From Chitinophaga pinensis (lineage in GTDB: Bacteria; Bacteroidota; Bacteroidia; Chitinophagales; Chitinophagaceae): 64,000 bases of DNA. Each line of letters opens with the position of its first letter. Position 1 is the stretch's first letter. This document shows positions 26,421-35,998 of this stretch, piece after piece. The position numbers and the translations under genes were made by a program. The notes beneath the pieces are model-generated. The model was not told the DNA's origin. It did not search any database and worked only from the letters and a program-made list of their open reading frames with translations. Location: the NCBI GenBank assembly GCA_945876095.1, contig CAMCMP010000003.1, positions 1-64,000 of the forward strand, read 5' to 3'.

Positions 26421-27580
26421 ACAACTTCTGTAATATGAGCCTTTGCCAATTCATGTAAATCTTCTTCCATCACTTCCTTCTTGTTATCTGCTACCAATAA
26501 AAACTCTTGGTATAATCTGTCAATATCATTTCGATTAAATGAATAACCCAATTTATGAAAACGATGGGCTAATGCACTTCGTCCACTCCTAGCAGTTAGT
26601 ACAATTTTAGAAGCCTCAGCACCTACTTCTACTGGGTCGATGATTTCATAAGTCAATGAATCTTTCAAAAATCCATCTTGATGAATTCCTGAGGAATGAG
26701 AAAATGCATTGGAACCTACAATGGCTTTATTGCATTGCACTGGCATACGCATTGTTTCAGCTACCAATTGACTCATTGGGTTTAATAATTTGGCATTAAC
26801 ACCTGTATGAAAACCAAGATTTTTATGTTGCTGAATGATCATTACTACTTCTTCCAAAGAAGTATTTCCTGCCCTTTCGCCTAATCCATTGATGGTACAT
26901 TCTATTTGCCTTGCCCCATTAATAATACCGGCAATTGAGTTGGCTGTTGCCAAACCAAGGTCGTTGTGACAATGACAAGAAATAATTGCTTTATCAATAT
27001 TGGAAACATTGTTTACCAAAAAAGCTATTTTTTCACCATACTGATGAGGAAGACAATAACCAGTGGTATCTGGAATATTTACAACAGTAGCTCCTGCATT
27101 GATAACAGCTTCTACTACCCTAGCCAAATACACATTATCGGTACGTCCTGCATCTTCTGCGTAAAATTCGACATCATCTACAAAGTTTTTAGCCCATTTT
27201 ACACATTGAATAGCACGAAGCAATATATCTTCTTGATTAGAATTAAATTTATATTTAATATGTAAGTCAGAAGTACCAATACCCGTGTGAATACGCGGTT
27301 TTTTGGCATACTTCAAAGCTTCTGCAGCTACTTCAATATCTTTTTGTACTGCTCTAGTTAAACCACAAACACTTGCTTTGGTAATTATTTTCGAAATTTC
27401 ATTGACAGAGTTGAAATCCCCTGGTGAGGAAATGGGGAAACCCGCTTCAATTATATCAACTCCCAAATCTTCTAACCTTAAAGCTAGCTCTATCTTTTCG
27501 GTCGTATTTAACTTACACCCTGGAACCTGTTCACCATCCCGAAGAGTAGTGTCAAAAATGTGAATCTTGTTGGCTGACAT
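26417..27580 (-). CDS. leuA: 2-isopropylmalate synthase, short form without regulatory domain
   Basis: This 387-residue HMGL-like TIM-barrel enzyme is expected to join acetyl-CoA and 2-oxoisovalerate, the first step of leucine synthesis. Signatures are [13 protein letters not shown] (residues ~9-21), the metal-binding [14 protein letters not shown] and [15 protein letters not shown]. The C-terminal leucine-binding LeuA dimer domain of ~510-residue enzymes is absent. Citramalate or homocitrate synthase are alternatives within this family, but the adjacent ilv operon favours LeuA. leuB, leuC and leuD are not in the window. A 16-codon upstream ORF lies in its leader. Confidence 0.85.
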   Translation of the reverse strand: MSANKIHIFDTTLRDGEQVPGCKLNTTEKIELALRLEDLGVDIIEAGFPISSPGDFNSVNEISKIITKASVCGLTRAVQKDIEVAAEALKYAKKPRIHTGIGTSDLHIKYKFNSNQEDILLRAIQCVKWAKNFVDDVEFYAEDAGRTDNVYLARVVEAVINAGATVVNIPDTTGYCLPHQYGEKIAFLVNNVSNIDKAIISCHCHNDLGLATANSIAGIINGARQIECTINGLGERAGNTSLEEVVMIIQQHKNLGFHTGVNAKLLNPMSQLVAETMRMPVQCNKAIVGSNAFSHSSGIHQDGFLKDSLTYEIIDPVEVGAEASKIVLTARSGRSALAHRFHKLGYSFNRNDIDRLYQEFLLVADNKKEVMEEDLHELAKAHITEVV

Positions 27581-27635
27581 AGAAATTGTATTTTTAATAA
27601 AACAGGTTAATTAATTCAGTTTAGCTGTCCTATTT

Positions 27636-27686
27636 TTACATAAATGGACTTACCTTACGAAAATAGTGCATATAAGCGTTTTGCAT
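27636..27686 (-). CDS. Candidate 16-codon upstream ORF in the leuA leader
   Basis: ATG at 27686 opens a frame encoding MQNAYMHYFRKVSPFM and ending in TAA, 55 bases before the leuA start. It contains no Leu, Ile or more than one Val, so it is not a classical attenuation leader, but its composition and placement resemble short regulatory or arrest peptides. It could be chance. Confidence 0.3.
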   Translation of the reverse strand: MQNAYMHYFRKVSPFM

Positions 27687-27777
27687 CAATAAATTGTTGG
27701 TAATTTTACGCTATATAAAACAACCTTTTTAACCTGTAACCAATATCCAGTAAGGAATACAAAGAAATAAAATTACG

Positions 27778-29361
27778 ATGCCCAACAGGAGTACAGACCC
27801 CTTATTTCAGCTCATCCAATCGCTTGAAAAAAGTGAAAAAAGAAATTTCAAGCTCTATGCCACTAGAAATTCCTCTTCTGAGGAGCTAATCAGTATCCAA
27901 TTATTTGATGCTTTGGATAAAATGGATAGCTATGATGAAGGGATATTACTTTCAAAAAACGAGCGCATCAAAAAACAGCAACTGAGCAATCTGAAAGCAC
28001 ATTTATACAAACAAATTCTTAGTAGTCTTCGATTAATCAGTGACCACTTTATAGACATATCATTGCATGAGCAAATGGACTATGCTCGAATTTTATACAA
28101 CAAAGGGCTTTATCACCAAAGCCTAAAAGTATTAGACAAATTAAAAGAACAGGCAAAAAATAATCACCAGCTTACCTATCTACAGCAAGTGCTTTTTTTT
28201 GAAAAAAAAATTGAAGCATTATACATTACAAGAAGTATTCAAGATAGAGCAGATTATTTAAGCAAGGAATCCGAGGAAGTCGATGAAAGCTTATCATTGG
28301 TATCTCAATTATCAAATTTATCTCTGCAGTTATATAGTTGGTATATTAAAAATGGGCATTGCAGAAATGAAGAAGAAAGTATTGCACTTCAAAAATTTTT
28401 TTCAAGTAACCTAGGTGATAAAACGCCCGTATGTAAAAGTTTTTACGAACGTCTATACCTTTATCAGTGTTATTGTTGGAACGCCTTTATAAGACAAGAC
28501 TTTTTACAATATTATCGTTACACTCAAAAATGGGTAAATCTTTTTGAAGAAGAACCATTCATGCTTCCAATAGAAACAGCGCATTATATAAAAGGAATGC
28601 ACAACCTTATGGGGTCGCATTTTGATTTGGGTAATCATAAAAAATTAGTTGAAACGTTCACTATATTTGATCAGTTTTGTAAAACTGATATGGTACAAAA
28701 CAATGTAAATAATAGAATACAATGTTTTGTTTATAGCACTATTTCTTTAGTTAACAAACATTTTTTAGAAGGGAGTTTCACAGAAGGATTAGCCCTAATT
28801 CCAGCAATAGAAGAAAAATTAAAAGAATACGAAATTTACCTTGATCGACATAGAGTATTGGTTTTTTATTATAAGATTGCCTGCTTATATTTTGGTAGCG
28901 GTAATTATGAAAAGGCAATAGATTATCTAAACAAAATAATTAACTGGAAGGTAGACCTCAGAACAGATCTACAATGCTACAGCCGCTTACTACACTTGAT
29001 TGCCCATTTTGAATTAGGCAATGAGGAAATACTTGACCACCTTATTAAATCAGTGTATCGATTTATGGCAAAATTGCAAAATCTTAGTGTAGTGGAAGAA
29101 GAGATATTTAAATTCATTCGAACTTCTTTTCACATTTCTGTAAGAGACATTAAGCCAGAACTTGAAAAATTATTATTGAAATTAAACACTCATCAGAATG
29201 ATCGTTATGAAACTCGGGCATTCATTTACCTCGACATCATATCCTGGTTAGAAAGTAAATTAGAAAATATTCCTGTTCAAGATATATTAAAACGCAAATT
29301 TGCTGGAAAAAGAAAAATATTTGCAAGCGAGCCTCCTTTCACTGCTGATTTTGCAGAATAA
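27778..29361 (+). CDS. Conserved hypothetical helical-repeat (TPR-like) protein
   Basis: The 527-residue cytoplasmic protein has no signal peptide or catalytic motif that I recognise. The N-terminus (LFQLIQSLEKSEKRNFKLYA) followed by a region of predicted long helices is a pattern I associate with hypothetical proteins of Chitinophagaceae. Segments such as YNKGLYHQSLKVLDKLKEQA and YFGSGNYEKAIDYLNKII look like TPR helices, so it is probably a protein-interaction scaffold. It is divergent from leuA by ~200 bases and convergent with the next gene. Function is unknown. Confidence 0.75.
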   Translation: MPNRSTDPLFQLIQSLEKSEKRNFKLYATRNSSSEELISIQLFDALDKMDSYDEGILLSKNERIKKQQLSNLKAHLYKQILSSLRLISDHFIDISLHEQMDYARILYNKGLYHQSLKVLDKLKEQAKNNHQLTYLQQVLFFEKKIEALYITRSIQDRADYLSKESEEVDESLSLVSQLSNLSLQLYSWYIKNGHCRNEEESIALQKFFSSNLGDKTPVCKSFYERLYLYQCYCWNAFIRQDFLQYYRYTQKWVNLFEEEPFMLPIETAHYIKGMHNLMGSHFDLGNHKKLVETFTIFDQFCKTDMVQNNVNNRIQCFVYSTISLVNKHFLEGSFTEGLALIPAIEEKLKEYEIYLDRHRVLVFYYKIACLYFGSGNYEKAIDYLNKIINWKVDLRTDLQCYSRLLHLIAHFELGNEEILDHLIKSVYRFMAKLQNLSVVEEEIFKFIRTSFHISVRDIKPELEKLLLKLNTHQNDRYETRAFIYLDIISWLESKLENIPVQDILKRKFAGKRKIFASEPPFTADFAE

Positions 29362-29396
29362 TTTGCAAGAAAAATTAGTTAAAAATTAGAGATAGT

Positions 29397-30329
29397 TTAT
29401 TTAAAATCAAACAAGGTAGCAGTAAATACCCCGCGCTCCCGCTTCTTAAAAACAGCTTTCCAATTGCCATTGTAACGTATCATAGAGGGTACTAGAAGTT
29501 TTCCAACATGAGTCAATTGAACTTCCATCTGAACTTTAAAATCATATAAAACCGCTTCATAACTAAGCGAATATTTTCTAGCTACTACTTCAAATGTTTT
29601 ATCATCAAACCATGTAATCATCTCATCTACCACCACTTTATCTTCCATACCAGGTTTTACTTTTTGTTTTAATAAATAACAACTGGTTTTATTGTAATCA
29701 TCCATATCAATCTCCATATCATAGGCGTCGGCCATTTCATCATCGTATATAGCAGTTTTTCCAGACATAAATGGAAGTCCTTTTATCTTTTTACCTGGAT
29801 TGAAAAATAACATTTTTAATTGTTCTTTATGCTTTTCGATACCAGATTTACCCTCTAAATTAAATCCATTTCCAGCCACTACATTCGATTCACCACAAAC
29901 TTTTCCCTTAGTAAAAAAAAGGGAAGCATACATTTGAGCGGTGTAGTAATTATAGTTGCGTTCATCATCATAAAAATCACCAGTAACTTGTTCCTCCAAA
30001 ACCTCCATCCTCCTACAATTAGCTTCAGCTATCTGCTTGGTTTTGCTTAAACAGGTAGCCAATGAATTACCTTGTTTACCTAATATTCGAATATCATTGA
30101 TTGCTGTAAACCCCAGTAAATGAAGATTGCGAAAAGCTTTGTAAAAACTGGTATCATTTTTAATCCGACCAATAAAACCAGGAACATTAAGTTTATTATT
30201 GACGACTACATCACTCAGCGTAATGATATTTTTTCCTACCGTTACATTGATGTCGGTGGAGTCTTGTGCTAAAAGTTGTGAACAATGCAAAAGAAAAAAA
30301 ACAAAGAATAATAATAATTTATTGAGCAT
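29397..30329 (-). CDS. Exported hypothetical protein
   Basis: This 310-residue product has a clear signal peptide (hydrophobic LLLFFVFFLL core, cleavage after LLAQ) and a mature part of mixed strands without a family I can name. The C-terminal half (KTSCYLLKQKVKPGMEDKVVVDEMITWFDD, quoted in parts: KTSCYLLKQKV, DEMITWFDD, YNGNWKAVFKKRERG) resembles outer-membrane lipoprotein-sorting-like folds with a central sheet, but this is weak. It follows def by 52 bases on the same strand and may be co-transcribed. Location is likely periplasmic or outer membrane. Confidence 0.7.
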   Translation of the reverse strand: MLNKLLLFFVFFLLHCSQLLAQDSTDINVTVGKNIITLSDVVVNNKLNVPGFIGRIKNDTSFYKAFRNLHLLGFTAINDIRILGKQGNSLATCLSKTKQIAEANCRRMEVLEEQVTGDFYDDERNYNYYTAQMYASLFFTKGKVCGESNVVAGNGFNLEGKSGIEKHKEQLKMLFFNPGKKIKGLPFMSGKTAIYDDEMADAYDMEIDMDDYNKTSCYLLKQKVKPGMEDKVVVDEMITWFDDKTFEVVARKYSLSYEAVLYDFKVQMEVQLTHVGKLLVPSMIRYNGNWKAVFKKRERGVFTATLFDFK

Positions 30330-30381
30330 TCCAACAATTGATTGCAGTTATAATTAAATAAGGTTACTGAAAAAGAAATTC

Positions 30382-30960
30382 CTATTTTGGAAAAACCATT
30401 CGATAGTCAACACTGATTTTTCCCTTACTAATATCCATTAACTTTCCTTTTAATAAAGTGCGTTTTAAGGGCTTTATATAATCAATAAATAACTTTCCTT
30501 CTATGTGGTCATATTCATGCAAGATTACCCTAGCAGTAATACCATTGAATGTTTTAGTAAATGGCTTAAAATTTTCATCCACATAATCGATCGTCACATT
30601 TTCGCCCCTCAACACATCTTCTCGAATTTTTGGAATACTTAGACAACCCTCATTGTAAGACCATTCCTCACCATCTATTTTGGTAACATAGGCATTCATA
30701 AATACCCCTTTAAAACCAGGGCCATCCGGATAAAGCCCCTGTTCATCATCTTCTAGATTTTCAAAAATCTGAGTACTATCCATTACAAATAAACGCAAAT
30801 CTTTATTGATTTGGGGTGCTGCTAATCCCACTCCGTTACTGTTATACATCGTCTCCCACATATCAGCAATTAACTTTTCCAGTTCAGGATGATCCTGAGC
30901 AATATCCTTGCAAACTTTTCTTAAAATCGGTGACCCGTAGGCTACTATAGGTAAAATCAT
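30382..30960 (-). CDS. def: Peptide deformylase
   Basis: This 192-residue metalloprotease removes the N-formyl group from new proteins. All three motifs are present: NGVGLAAPQ (residues 42-50), NEGCLSIP with the metal-ligand Cys, and HEYDHIEGKLF with the two His ligands and catalytic Glu. It lies 110 bases after ruvX in a leftward group of housekeeping genes. Length is normal for the Bacteroidota type. Confidence 0.96.
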   Translation of the reverse strand: MILPIVAYGSPILRKVCKDIAQDHPELEKLIADMWETMYNSNGVGLAAPQINKDLRLFVMDSTQIFENLEDDEQGLYPDGPGFKGVFMNAYVTKIDGEEWSYNEGCLSIPKIREDVLRGENVTIDYVDENFKPFTKTFNGITARVILHEYDHIEGKLFIDYIKPLKRTLLKGKLMDISKGKISVDYRMVFPK

Positions 30961-31070
30961 ATATACTATTTGAAAATTTTAGAATCGTTTTGTAATTAAA
31001 CAAAGTACAAAACTCACTATCATTTTTCTTTTCGGCTGATAATGGCTGACTGCACAAATTTAACAATTTA

Positions 31071-31484
31071 TCATTGAATGCTTTGCAGATACTCTTGTAA
31101 AATAATAGTAGCTGCAATAATATCTACATTACCCTTAATTTGACGATCCTTTTTCTTCATCCCCATCTGCAACATCGCATCCTTAGCCATTTTTGAAGTA
31201 TATCGTTCATCAACCGTTTTTAACGGAATATGAGGGAATTCTTTTGTAATCTTATTGATCGCCGCTTTCACTAAAGGGGTTCCATGGGTATCAGATTCAT
31301 CCCAATTAACTGGTAGTCCAATAATAATTAACTCAACTTGCTCAGTTGTAAAATATTTTTTTAAATAAGGGATTAATTCTTTTGAGTCAATAGTCGCTAA
31401 ACCGGTGGCAATAATTTGCATAGGATCTGTAACAGCAAGTCCTGTTCTTTTTCCACCATAGTCGATCGCTAATATTCTAGCCAT
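31071..31484 (-). CDS. ruvX: YqgF/RuvX-family nuclease (pre-16S rRNA processing / Holliday junction resolvase-like)
   Basis: The 137-residue RNase H-fold protein begins ARILAIDYGGKRTGLAVTD, with the catalytic Asp in the first strand. GLPVNWDESDT and VDERYTSKMA are the other family motifs, the latter holding acidic active-site residues. Members mature the 5' end of 16S rRNA and have been proposed as junction resolvases. I prefer the start at MARIL. The frame opens two codons earlier (31490). It sits between mqnP and def. Confidence 0.9.
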   Translation of the reverse strand: MARILAIDYGGKRTGLAVTDPMQIIATGLATIDSKELIPYLKKYFTTEQVELIIIGLPVNWDESDTHGTPLVKAAINKITKEFPHIPLKTVDERYTSKMAKDAMLQMGMKKKDRQIKGNVDIIAATIILQEYLQSIQ

Positions 31485-31561
31485 AGGCAAATGTATGATT
31501 TATGGATGGAGTTGAAATTGAAAATCAAGAAAAATAGGAATGACTGCTGAACGGTACATCA

Positions 31562-32455
31562 CTACTTAGAACGTAAAAAAATATCAAGTAAAACAAATAC
31601 GGCAAATACCACCGAGGCTATTCCATTTGCAGTCATAAATGCAATATTTACTTTACTCAAGTCAGTAGGCTTAACAATTGAATGTTGGTAAAGTAACATT
31701 CCAATAAATACAGCAACGCCTATCCAAAATAACCATCCAAAATGACCATAAAACCCAGCAAACAAAATAGAGGCTGCTGACAATAAATGAAGGAATTCAG
31801 ATACTCTCAAAGCCTTTTTTTTACCCAATGCTGCAGGCATTGAATACAACTGATTTTCTTTATCAAACTGCTCATCTTGCAATGCATAAATAATATCAAA
31901 ACCACTAACCCAAAATAAAACAGTAAAAGAAAACAACAGAGGCAATAGATCAAATTTTCCAGTAACAGCCAGATAGGCACCAATAGGTGCAAGACTCAAT
32001 CCAATACCCAGAACCAGATGACAAAAAATTGTAAAACGCTTAGTGTAGCTATAAAATAAAACTACAAATAAGGCTACTGGTGATAAATAAAAACAAATCG
32101 GATTAATAAAAAAACTGGACGCAATAAAAAGAAGGCAGTTGAGTACCACAAAACGCAAAGCACTTTGCTCTGAAATAATACCTGCTGGAATTTCACGAAT
32201 TGCAGTTCTTGGATTTTTAGCGTCAAAGCTACTGTCGAGATATCTGTTAAAAGCCATAGCAGCACTACGTGCACAGACCATACATATAATTACCTGTGTA
32301 AATAATTTGGGTGAAAATATACCCATATGTAAGGTGGCATTCGATGAAAAATTGGCGCCATATAATCCGATAAAAAAACCAATAATAGCAAAGGGCAAAG
32401 CAAAAATAGTATGAGAAAATTTTACTAGACTTGCGTATTTTTTAACCAAATTCAT
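31562..32455 (-). CDS. mqnP: UbiA-family prenyltransferase, probable MqnP of the futalosine menaquinone pathway
   Basis: The 297-residue integral membrane protein has about eight or nine hydrophobic segments. The first Asp-rich motif is NRYLDSSFDAKNPRT (about residues 70-84, binding Mg and prenyl diphosphate) and the second is DIIYALQDEQFDKEN. This is the pattern of the '4-hydroxybenzoate polyprenyltransferase-like' group that includes MqnP. Because mqnB and mqnD are in this same window and menaquinone is the expected quinone, prenylation of the futalosine-derived naphthoate is the best assignment. Ubiquinone synthesis is unlikely here. Confidence 0.8.
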   Translation of the reverse strand: MNLVKKYASLVKFSHTIFALPFAIIGFFIGLYGANFSSNATLHMGIFSPKLFTQVIICMVCARSAAMAFNRYLDSSFDAKNPRTAIREIPAGIISEQSALRFVVLNCLLFIASSFFINPICFYLSPVALFVVLFYSYTKRFTIFCHLVLGIGLSLAPIGAYLAVTGKFDLLPLLFSFTVLFWVSGFDIIYALQDEQFDKENQLYSMPAALGKKKALRVSEFLHLLSAASILFAGFYGHFGWLFWIGVAVFIGMLLYQHSIVKPTDLSKVNIAFMTANGIASVVFAVFVLLDIFLRSK

Positions 32456-32491
32456 TCAGAAATATTTTAAGAAAAAATAAATTTTAGACTT

Positions 32492-33040
32492 TTATTGAAT
32501 AGAAGTATTGGGAAGTTTACGATTTCTCACCAACTCCCACATGACTACACCAGCGGCTGTTGAAATATTCAATGAATGCTTCATACCAAATTGAGGAATT
32601 TCTATACATCCTTCACTTTGTTGAATAGTAGTTTGCTCAACTCCTGTTACCTCGTTTCCAAAGATTACTGCAATTTTATCAGCAACGTCAAAACTCAAAT
32701 CATTTAACATTGTACTACCCGAAGCCTGTTCTACCGAAAAAACTTTAAATCCCATCTCCTTCAATTCTAAAATTGCCTCAGTAGTATTAACAAAATGCTT
32801 CCATTCCACAGTTTCTTCCGCACCCAAAGCTGTTTTTTTAATTTCTTTATGAGGAGGACAGCTAGTATATCCACATATGTAAATTGCCTCCAGCAAAAAT
32901 GCATCAGCAGTCCTGAACACACTACCAACATTATAAGCACTGCGAATATTTTCAAGCACAACAATAAAAGGCATTTTATCGGTTTGCTTAAACTCATCCA
33001 CTGATAGTCTATTTAACTCATCCATGCTTAATTTTCTCAT
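32492..33040 (-). CDS. SPOUT-class (TrmH/SpoU family) RNA methyltransferase
   Basis: The 182-residue protein has the knotted SPOUT signature: NIRSAYNVGSVFRTADAF (motif 1, about residues 31-48), AVIFGNEVTGVEQ (motif 2) and IPQFGMKHSLNISTAAGV (motif 3). It should transfer a methyl group from SAM to a ribose 2'-OH in tRNA or rRNA. The exact nucleotide cannot be told. It is the first gene of a leftward run with mqnP, ruvX and def, with a TACTTTTG box just upstream. Confidence 0.88.
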   Translation of the reverse strand: MRKLSMDELNRLSVDEFKQTDKMPFIVVLENIRSAYNVGSVFRTADAFLLEAIYICGYTSCPPHKEIKKTALGAEETVEWKHFVNTTEAILELKEMGFKVFSVEQASGSTMLNDLSFDVADKIAVIFGNEVTGVEQTTIQQSEGCIEIPQFGMKHSLNISTAAGVVMWELVRNRKLPNTSIQ

Positions 33041-33067
33041 AACTTATTTAATATCTTTATTTTAAGG

Positions 33068-33075
33068 CAAAAGTA
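33068..33075 (-). promoter_or_regulatory. Candidate -7 box for the SPOUT methyltransferase operon
   Basis: CAAAAGTA reads TACTTTTG on the minus strand, an exact TAnnTTTG match, 28 bases before the start codon. Confidence 0.5.
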
Positions 33076-33221
33076 ATTCACATCTTTCACAAACCCTTCT
33101 TTAAACCTAATAAAGGCCCTATTTTTGCTCTTATGTATTAAAGGATCAATAAATAAAATTAAATATGAAAATAAAGCTTCTACCGTTTTTTTATAAAAAA
33201 TGATCGCCTTATTCAATTTTT

Positions 33222-33229
33222 TACTTTTG
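33222..33229 (+). promoter_or_regulatory. Candidate mutS -7 box
   Basis: TACTTTTG matches TAnnTTTG exactly and ends 25 bases before the mutS ATG. The -33 element is not obvious. Confidence 0.5.
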
Positions 33230-33254
33230 AAGTTTATATTTTCACATCAACACC

Positions 33255-35864
33255 ATGGCTAAATCAAGCGGAGAAACCCCTTTAATGCAACAACACAATG
33301 CTATCAAGGCTAAATACCCTGATGCCATTTTACTTTTTCGTGTAGGGGATTTTTATGAAACATTTGGTCAAGATGCTGTTAACGCATCGGGTGTTCTAGG
33401 CATTACTTTAACCAAAAGAAATAATGGAGATGCTAATTCATCCCAATTAGCTGGTTTTCCCCACCATGCTTTAGATACCTATTTACACAAATTGGTTAAA
33501 GCTGGATACCGTGTGGCTATTTGCGATCAACTGGAAGATCCAAAACAGGCAAAAGGAATTGTAAAAAGAGGGGTTACAGAATTGGTTACTCCTGGAGTAG
33601 CTACCAGCGATAAATTATTAGAGCACAATAGCAACAACTTTTTAGCAGCCCTTCACTTTGATGAAACAAAAATAGGTATCGCATTTTTAGATATTAGCAC
33701 GGGGGAGTTTTTTATTGCCGAAGGCGATCGAGAGTATGCAGACAAATTACTGCAAAGTCTAAAACCTGCGGAGGTAATTTTTCAACGCAATCAACAAAAA
33801 AATTTTAAAGAATATTTTGGAAATAAATTTTTCACTTATTCACTAGACGAATGGATTTTTACAGACGCCTATGCTACTGAGAGTCTTCTAAAACATTTTG
33901 GAACACATAGCTTAAAAGGATTTGGAGTAGATAATTTAAAAGAAGGTACCATTGCTGCAGGCGCAATACTTCATTATTTAAAAGATACGGAGCATCCTAA
34001 TCTAGGCCATATTACTTCTATCCAAAGAATAGATCGTGAAGAACATTTATGGATGGATCGTTTTACGATTCGAAATCTTGAATTATTTGGAGGAGCTGAA
34101 GATAGCAATACTTTATTAAAAGTATTAGATAATACAGTCTCTCCAATGGGAGCTCGTTTATTAAAACGATGGATGGTACTGCCTTTAAATGATAGTATAA
34201 AAATAAATGAAAGGCTAGATACCGTCGAATATTTAGTAAAAGAAACCGATATTCGAAATAAAATTTCTCACCATGTCAAACAAGCGGGTGATGTAGAAAG
34301 GCTAGTAAGTAAAGTGCCTTTAAAAAAAGTAAACCCGCGTGAAGTGCTTCAAATTGCTCGAGGCTTAGTGCAAACTGATTCTATAAAAGAAATCTGTGCT
34401 ATCTCAAACAATGATTATTTAAAAAGACTCGGCGATTCACTGAATCCATGTAAATTAATCCTAGAAAAAATTGTCAGGGAAATTAATGAAGCTCCTCCAG
34501 CCCTCGCTTCTAAGGGAGGTATTATTGCTAATGGAATTAATGAAGAACTCGATGAATTAAGGAAAATATCCAGCGGAGGAAAAGAATACCTAATCGAACT
34601 ACAGCAGAAGGAAGCTTTACTAACTGGTATTTCTTCTTTAAAAATAAGTTTTAACAATGTTTTTGGCTACTATTTAGAAGTAACCAACCTACACAAAAGC
34701 AAAGTGCCAGCCACATGGATTAGAAAACAAACACTTGCCAATGCTGAAAGATATATCACCCCTGAACTAAAAGAATATGAAGAAAAAATTATTGGTGCAG
34801 AGGATAAAATTCTTTTAATAGAAATGCAACTATTTGAAAAAATATTAAATGAGTTGCAGGATTATATTGCGCCAATGCAAGTAAACGGTCACGTAATGGC
34901 AGTATTAGATTGCCTAACTTGTTTTTCAAACAATGCAATTCAATACCAATACAAAAAACCTGAAATTAATCATAGCAATATACTGGACATAAAAGATAGT
35001 CGCCATCCTGTAATAGAAAGATATCTGCCCCCTGGAGAAAGCTATATATCTAATTCAATTTATTTAGACCCCTCTACTCAACAGATAATTATTTTAACCG
35101 GTCCTAATATGAGTGGGAAGAGTGCAATACTTCGACAAACAGCACTCATTACCTTAATGGCACATATGGGAAGCTTTGTTCCTTCTAGTGATGCTAAAAT
35201 TCCATTAACAGATAAAATTTTTACCCGAGTGGGTGCAAGTGATAACTTAAGTGGCGGAGAAAGTACTTTTATGGTAGAAATGAATGAAACTGCAAGTATC
35301 ATTAATAATATTACATCAAGAAGTTTAATCTTACTCGATGAAATTGGAAGGGGCACTTCTACTTATGATGGTATTTCTATTGCCTGGAGTATTGTAGAAT
35401 ATTTACACCAATCTGCCAATAGTCCTAAAACACTTTTTGCTACTCACTACCACGAATTAAACGAGCTAGAAAATAAATTACAACGAGTAAAAAATTACCA
35501 TGTTACTAACAAAGAAGTAGGAAATAAAATTATTTTTTTACGCAAACTTGCTCCAGGTGGTAGTGTTCACAGTTTTGGAATTCATGTGGCGCGAATGGCG
35601 GGCATGCCCCCTAGTTTGATAGAACGCGCTAATGAAGTTTTATTGCAACTAGAACAAAGCAGAGATAATAGAGATAATAAGGGTGATAACATAGATGAGA
35701 AACTTCAGCAACTCAATATACCAAAAATGCAACTCAGTATTTTTGATGCACACTCAGCAACATTCGAAGAAATTAGAACTATTCTTGCAGCTGTTGACAT
35801 TAACAGGTTAACACCAGTTGAAGCCTTATTAAAACTTCAGGAAGTAAAATCTAAAGTAAATTAA
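33255..35864 (+). CDS. mutS: DNA mismatch repair protein MutS
   Basis: The 869-residue protein recognises mismatches and signals repair through an ABC-type ATPase. The mismatch-binding motif VGDFYETFG (Phe-x-Glu, residues ~31-39) is present, the lever and clamp domains fill the middle, and the ATPase has TGPNMSGKSAILRQ, SGGESTFMVEM, LLDEIGRGTSTYDG and ATHYHEL. The extreme C-terminus holds a polar stretch (NRDNRDNKGDN) before a MutL-type linker. All core residues are intact. It is a single gene, followed by a T9SS cargo gene 134 bases away. Confidence 0.97.
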   Translation: MAKSSGETPLMQQHNAIKAKYPDAILLFRVGDFYETFGQDAVNASGVLGITLTKRNNGDANSSQLAGFPHHALDTYLHKLVKAGYRVAICDQLEDPKQAKGIVKRGVTELVTPGVATSDKLLEHNSNNFLAALHFDETKIGIAFLDISTGEFFIAEGDREYADKLLQSLKPAEVIFQRNQQKNFKEYFGNKFFTYSLDEWIFTDAYATESLLKHFGTHSLKGFGVDNLKEGTIAAGAILHYLKDTEHPNLGHITSIQRIDREEHLWMDRFTIRNLELFGGAEDSNTLLKVLDNTVSPMGARLLKRWMVLPLNDSIKINERLDTVEYLVKETDIRNKISHHVKQAGDVERLVSKVPLKKVNPREVLQIARGLVQTDSIKEICAISNNDYLKRLGDSLNPCKLILEKIVREINEAPPALASKGGIIANGINEELDELRKISSGGKEYLIELQQKEALLTGISSLKISFNNVFGYYLEVTNLHKSKVPATWIRKQTLANAERYITPELKEYEEKIIGAEDKILLIEMQLFEKILNELQDYIAPMQVNGHVMAVLDCLTCFSNNAIQYQYKKPEINHSNILDIKDSRHPVIERYLPPGESYISNSIYLDPSTQQIIILTGPNMSGKSAILRQTALITLMAHMGSFVPSSDAKIPLTDKIFTRVGASDNLSGGESTFMVEMNETASIINNITSRSLILLDEIGRGTSTYDGISIAWSIVEYLHQSANSPKTLFATHYHELNELENKLQRVKNYHVTNKEVGNKIIFLRKLAPGGSVHSFGIHVARMAGMPPSLIERANEVLLQLEQSRDNRDNKGDNIDEKLQQLNIPKMQLSIFDAHSATFEEIRTILAAVDINRLTPVEALLKLQEVKSKVN

Positions 35865-35998
35865 ATTCTTTTTACTCGAACAAAAGCAATAATAGCGCTT
35901 GGGATTTTATGTTGCGATTTTATATTTTTATTCATAAATAATTATACTTGTTTGATAACTTAATAAGTAATTAAATAATTTATCTTTACAATCACCCA

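Noticed and set aside
30884..31117. Minus-strand frame across the def/ruvX junction
   Set aside because: It is an out-of-frame shadow spanning the ends of two well-supported genes.
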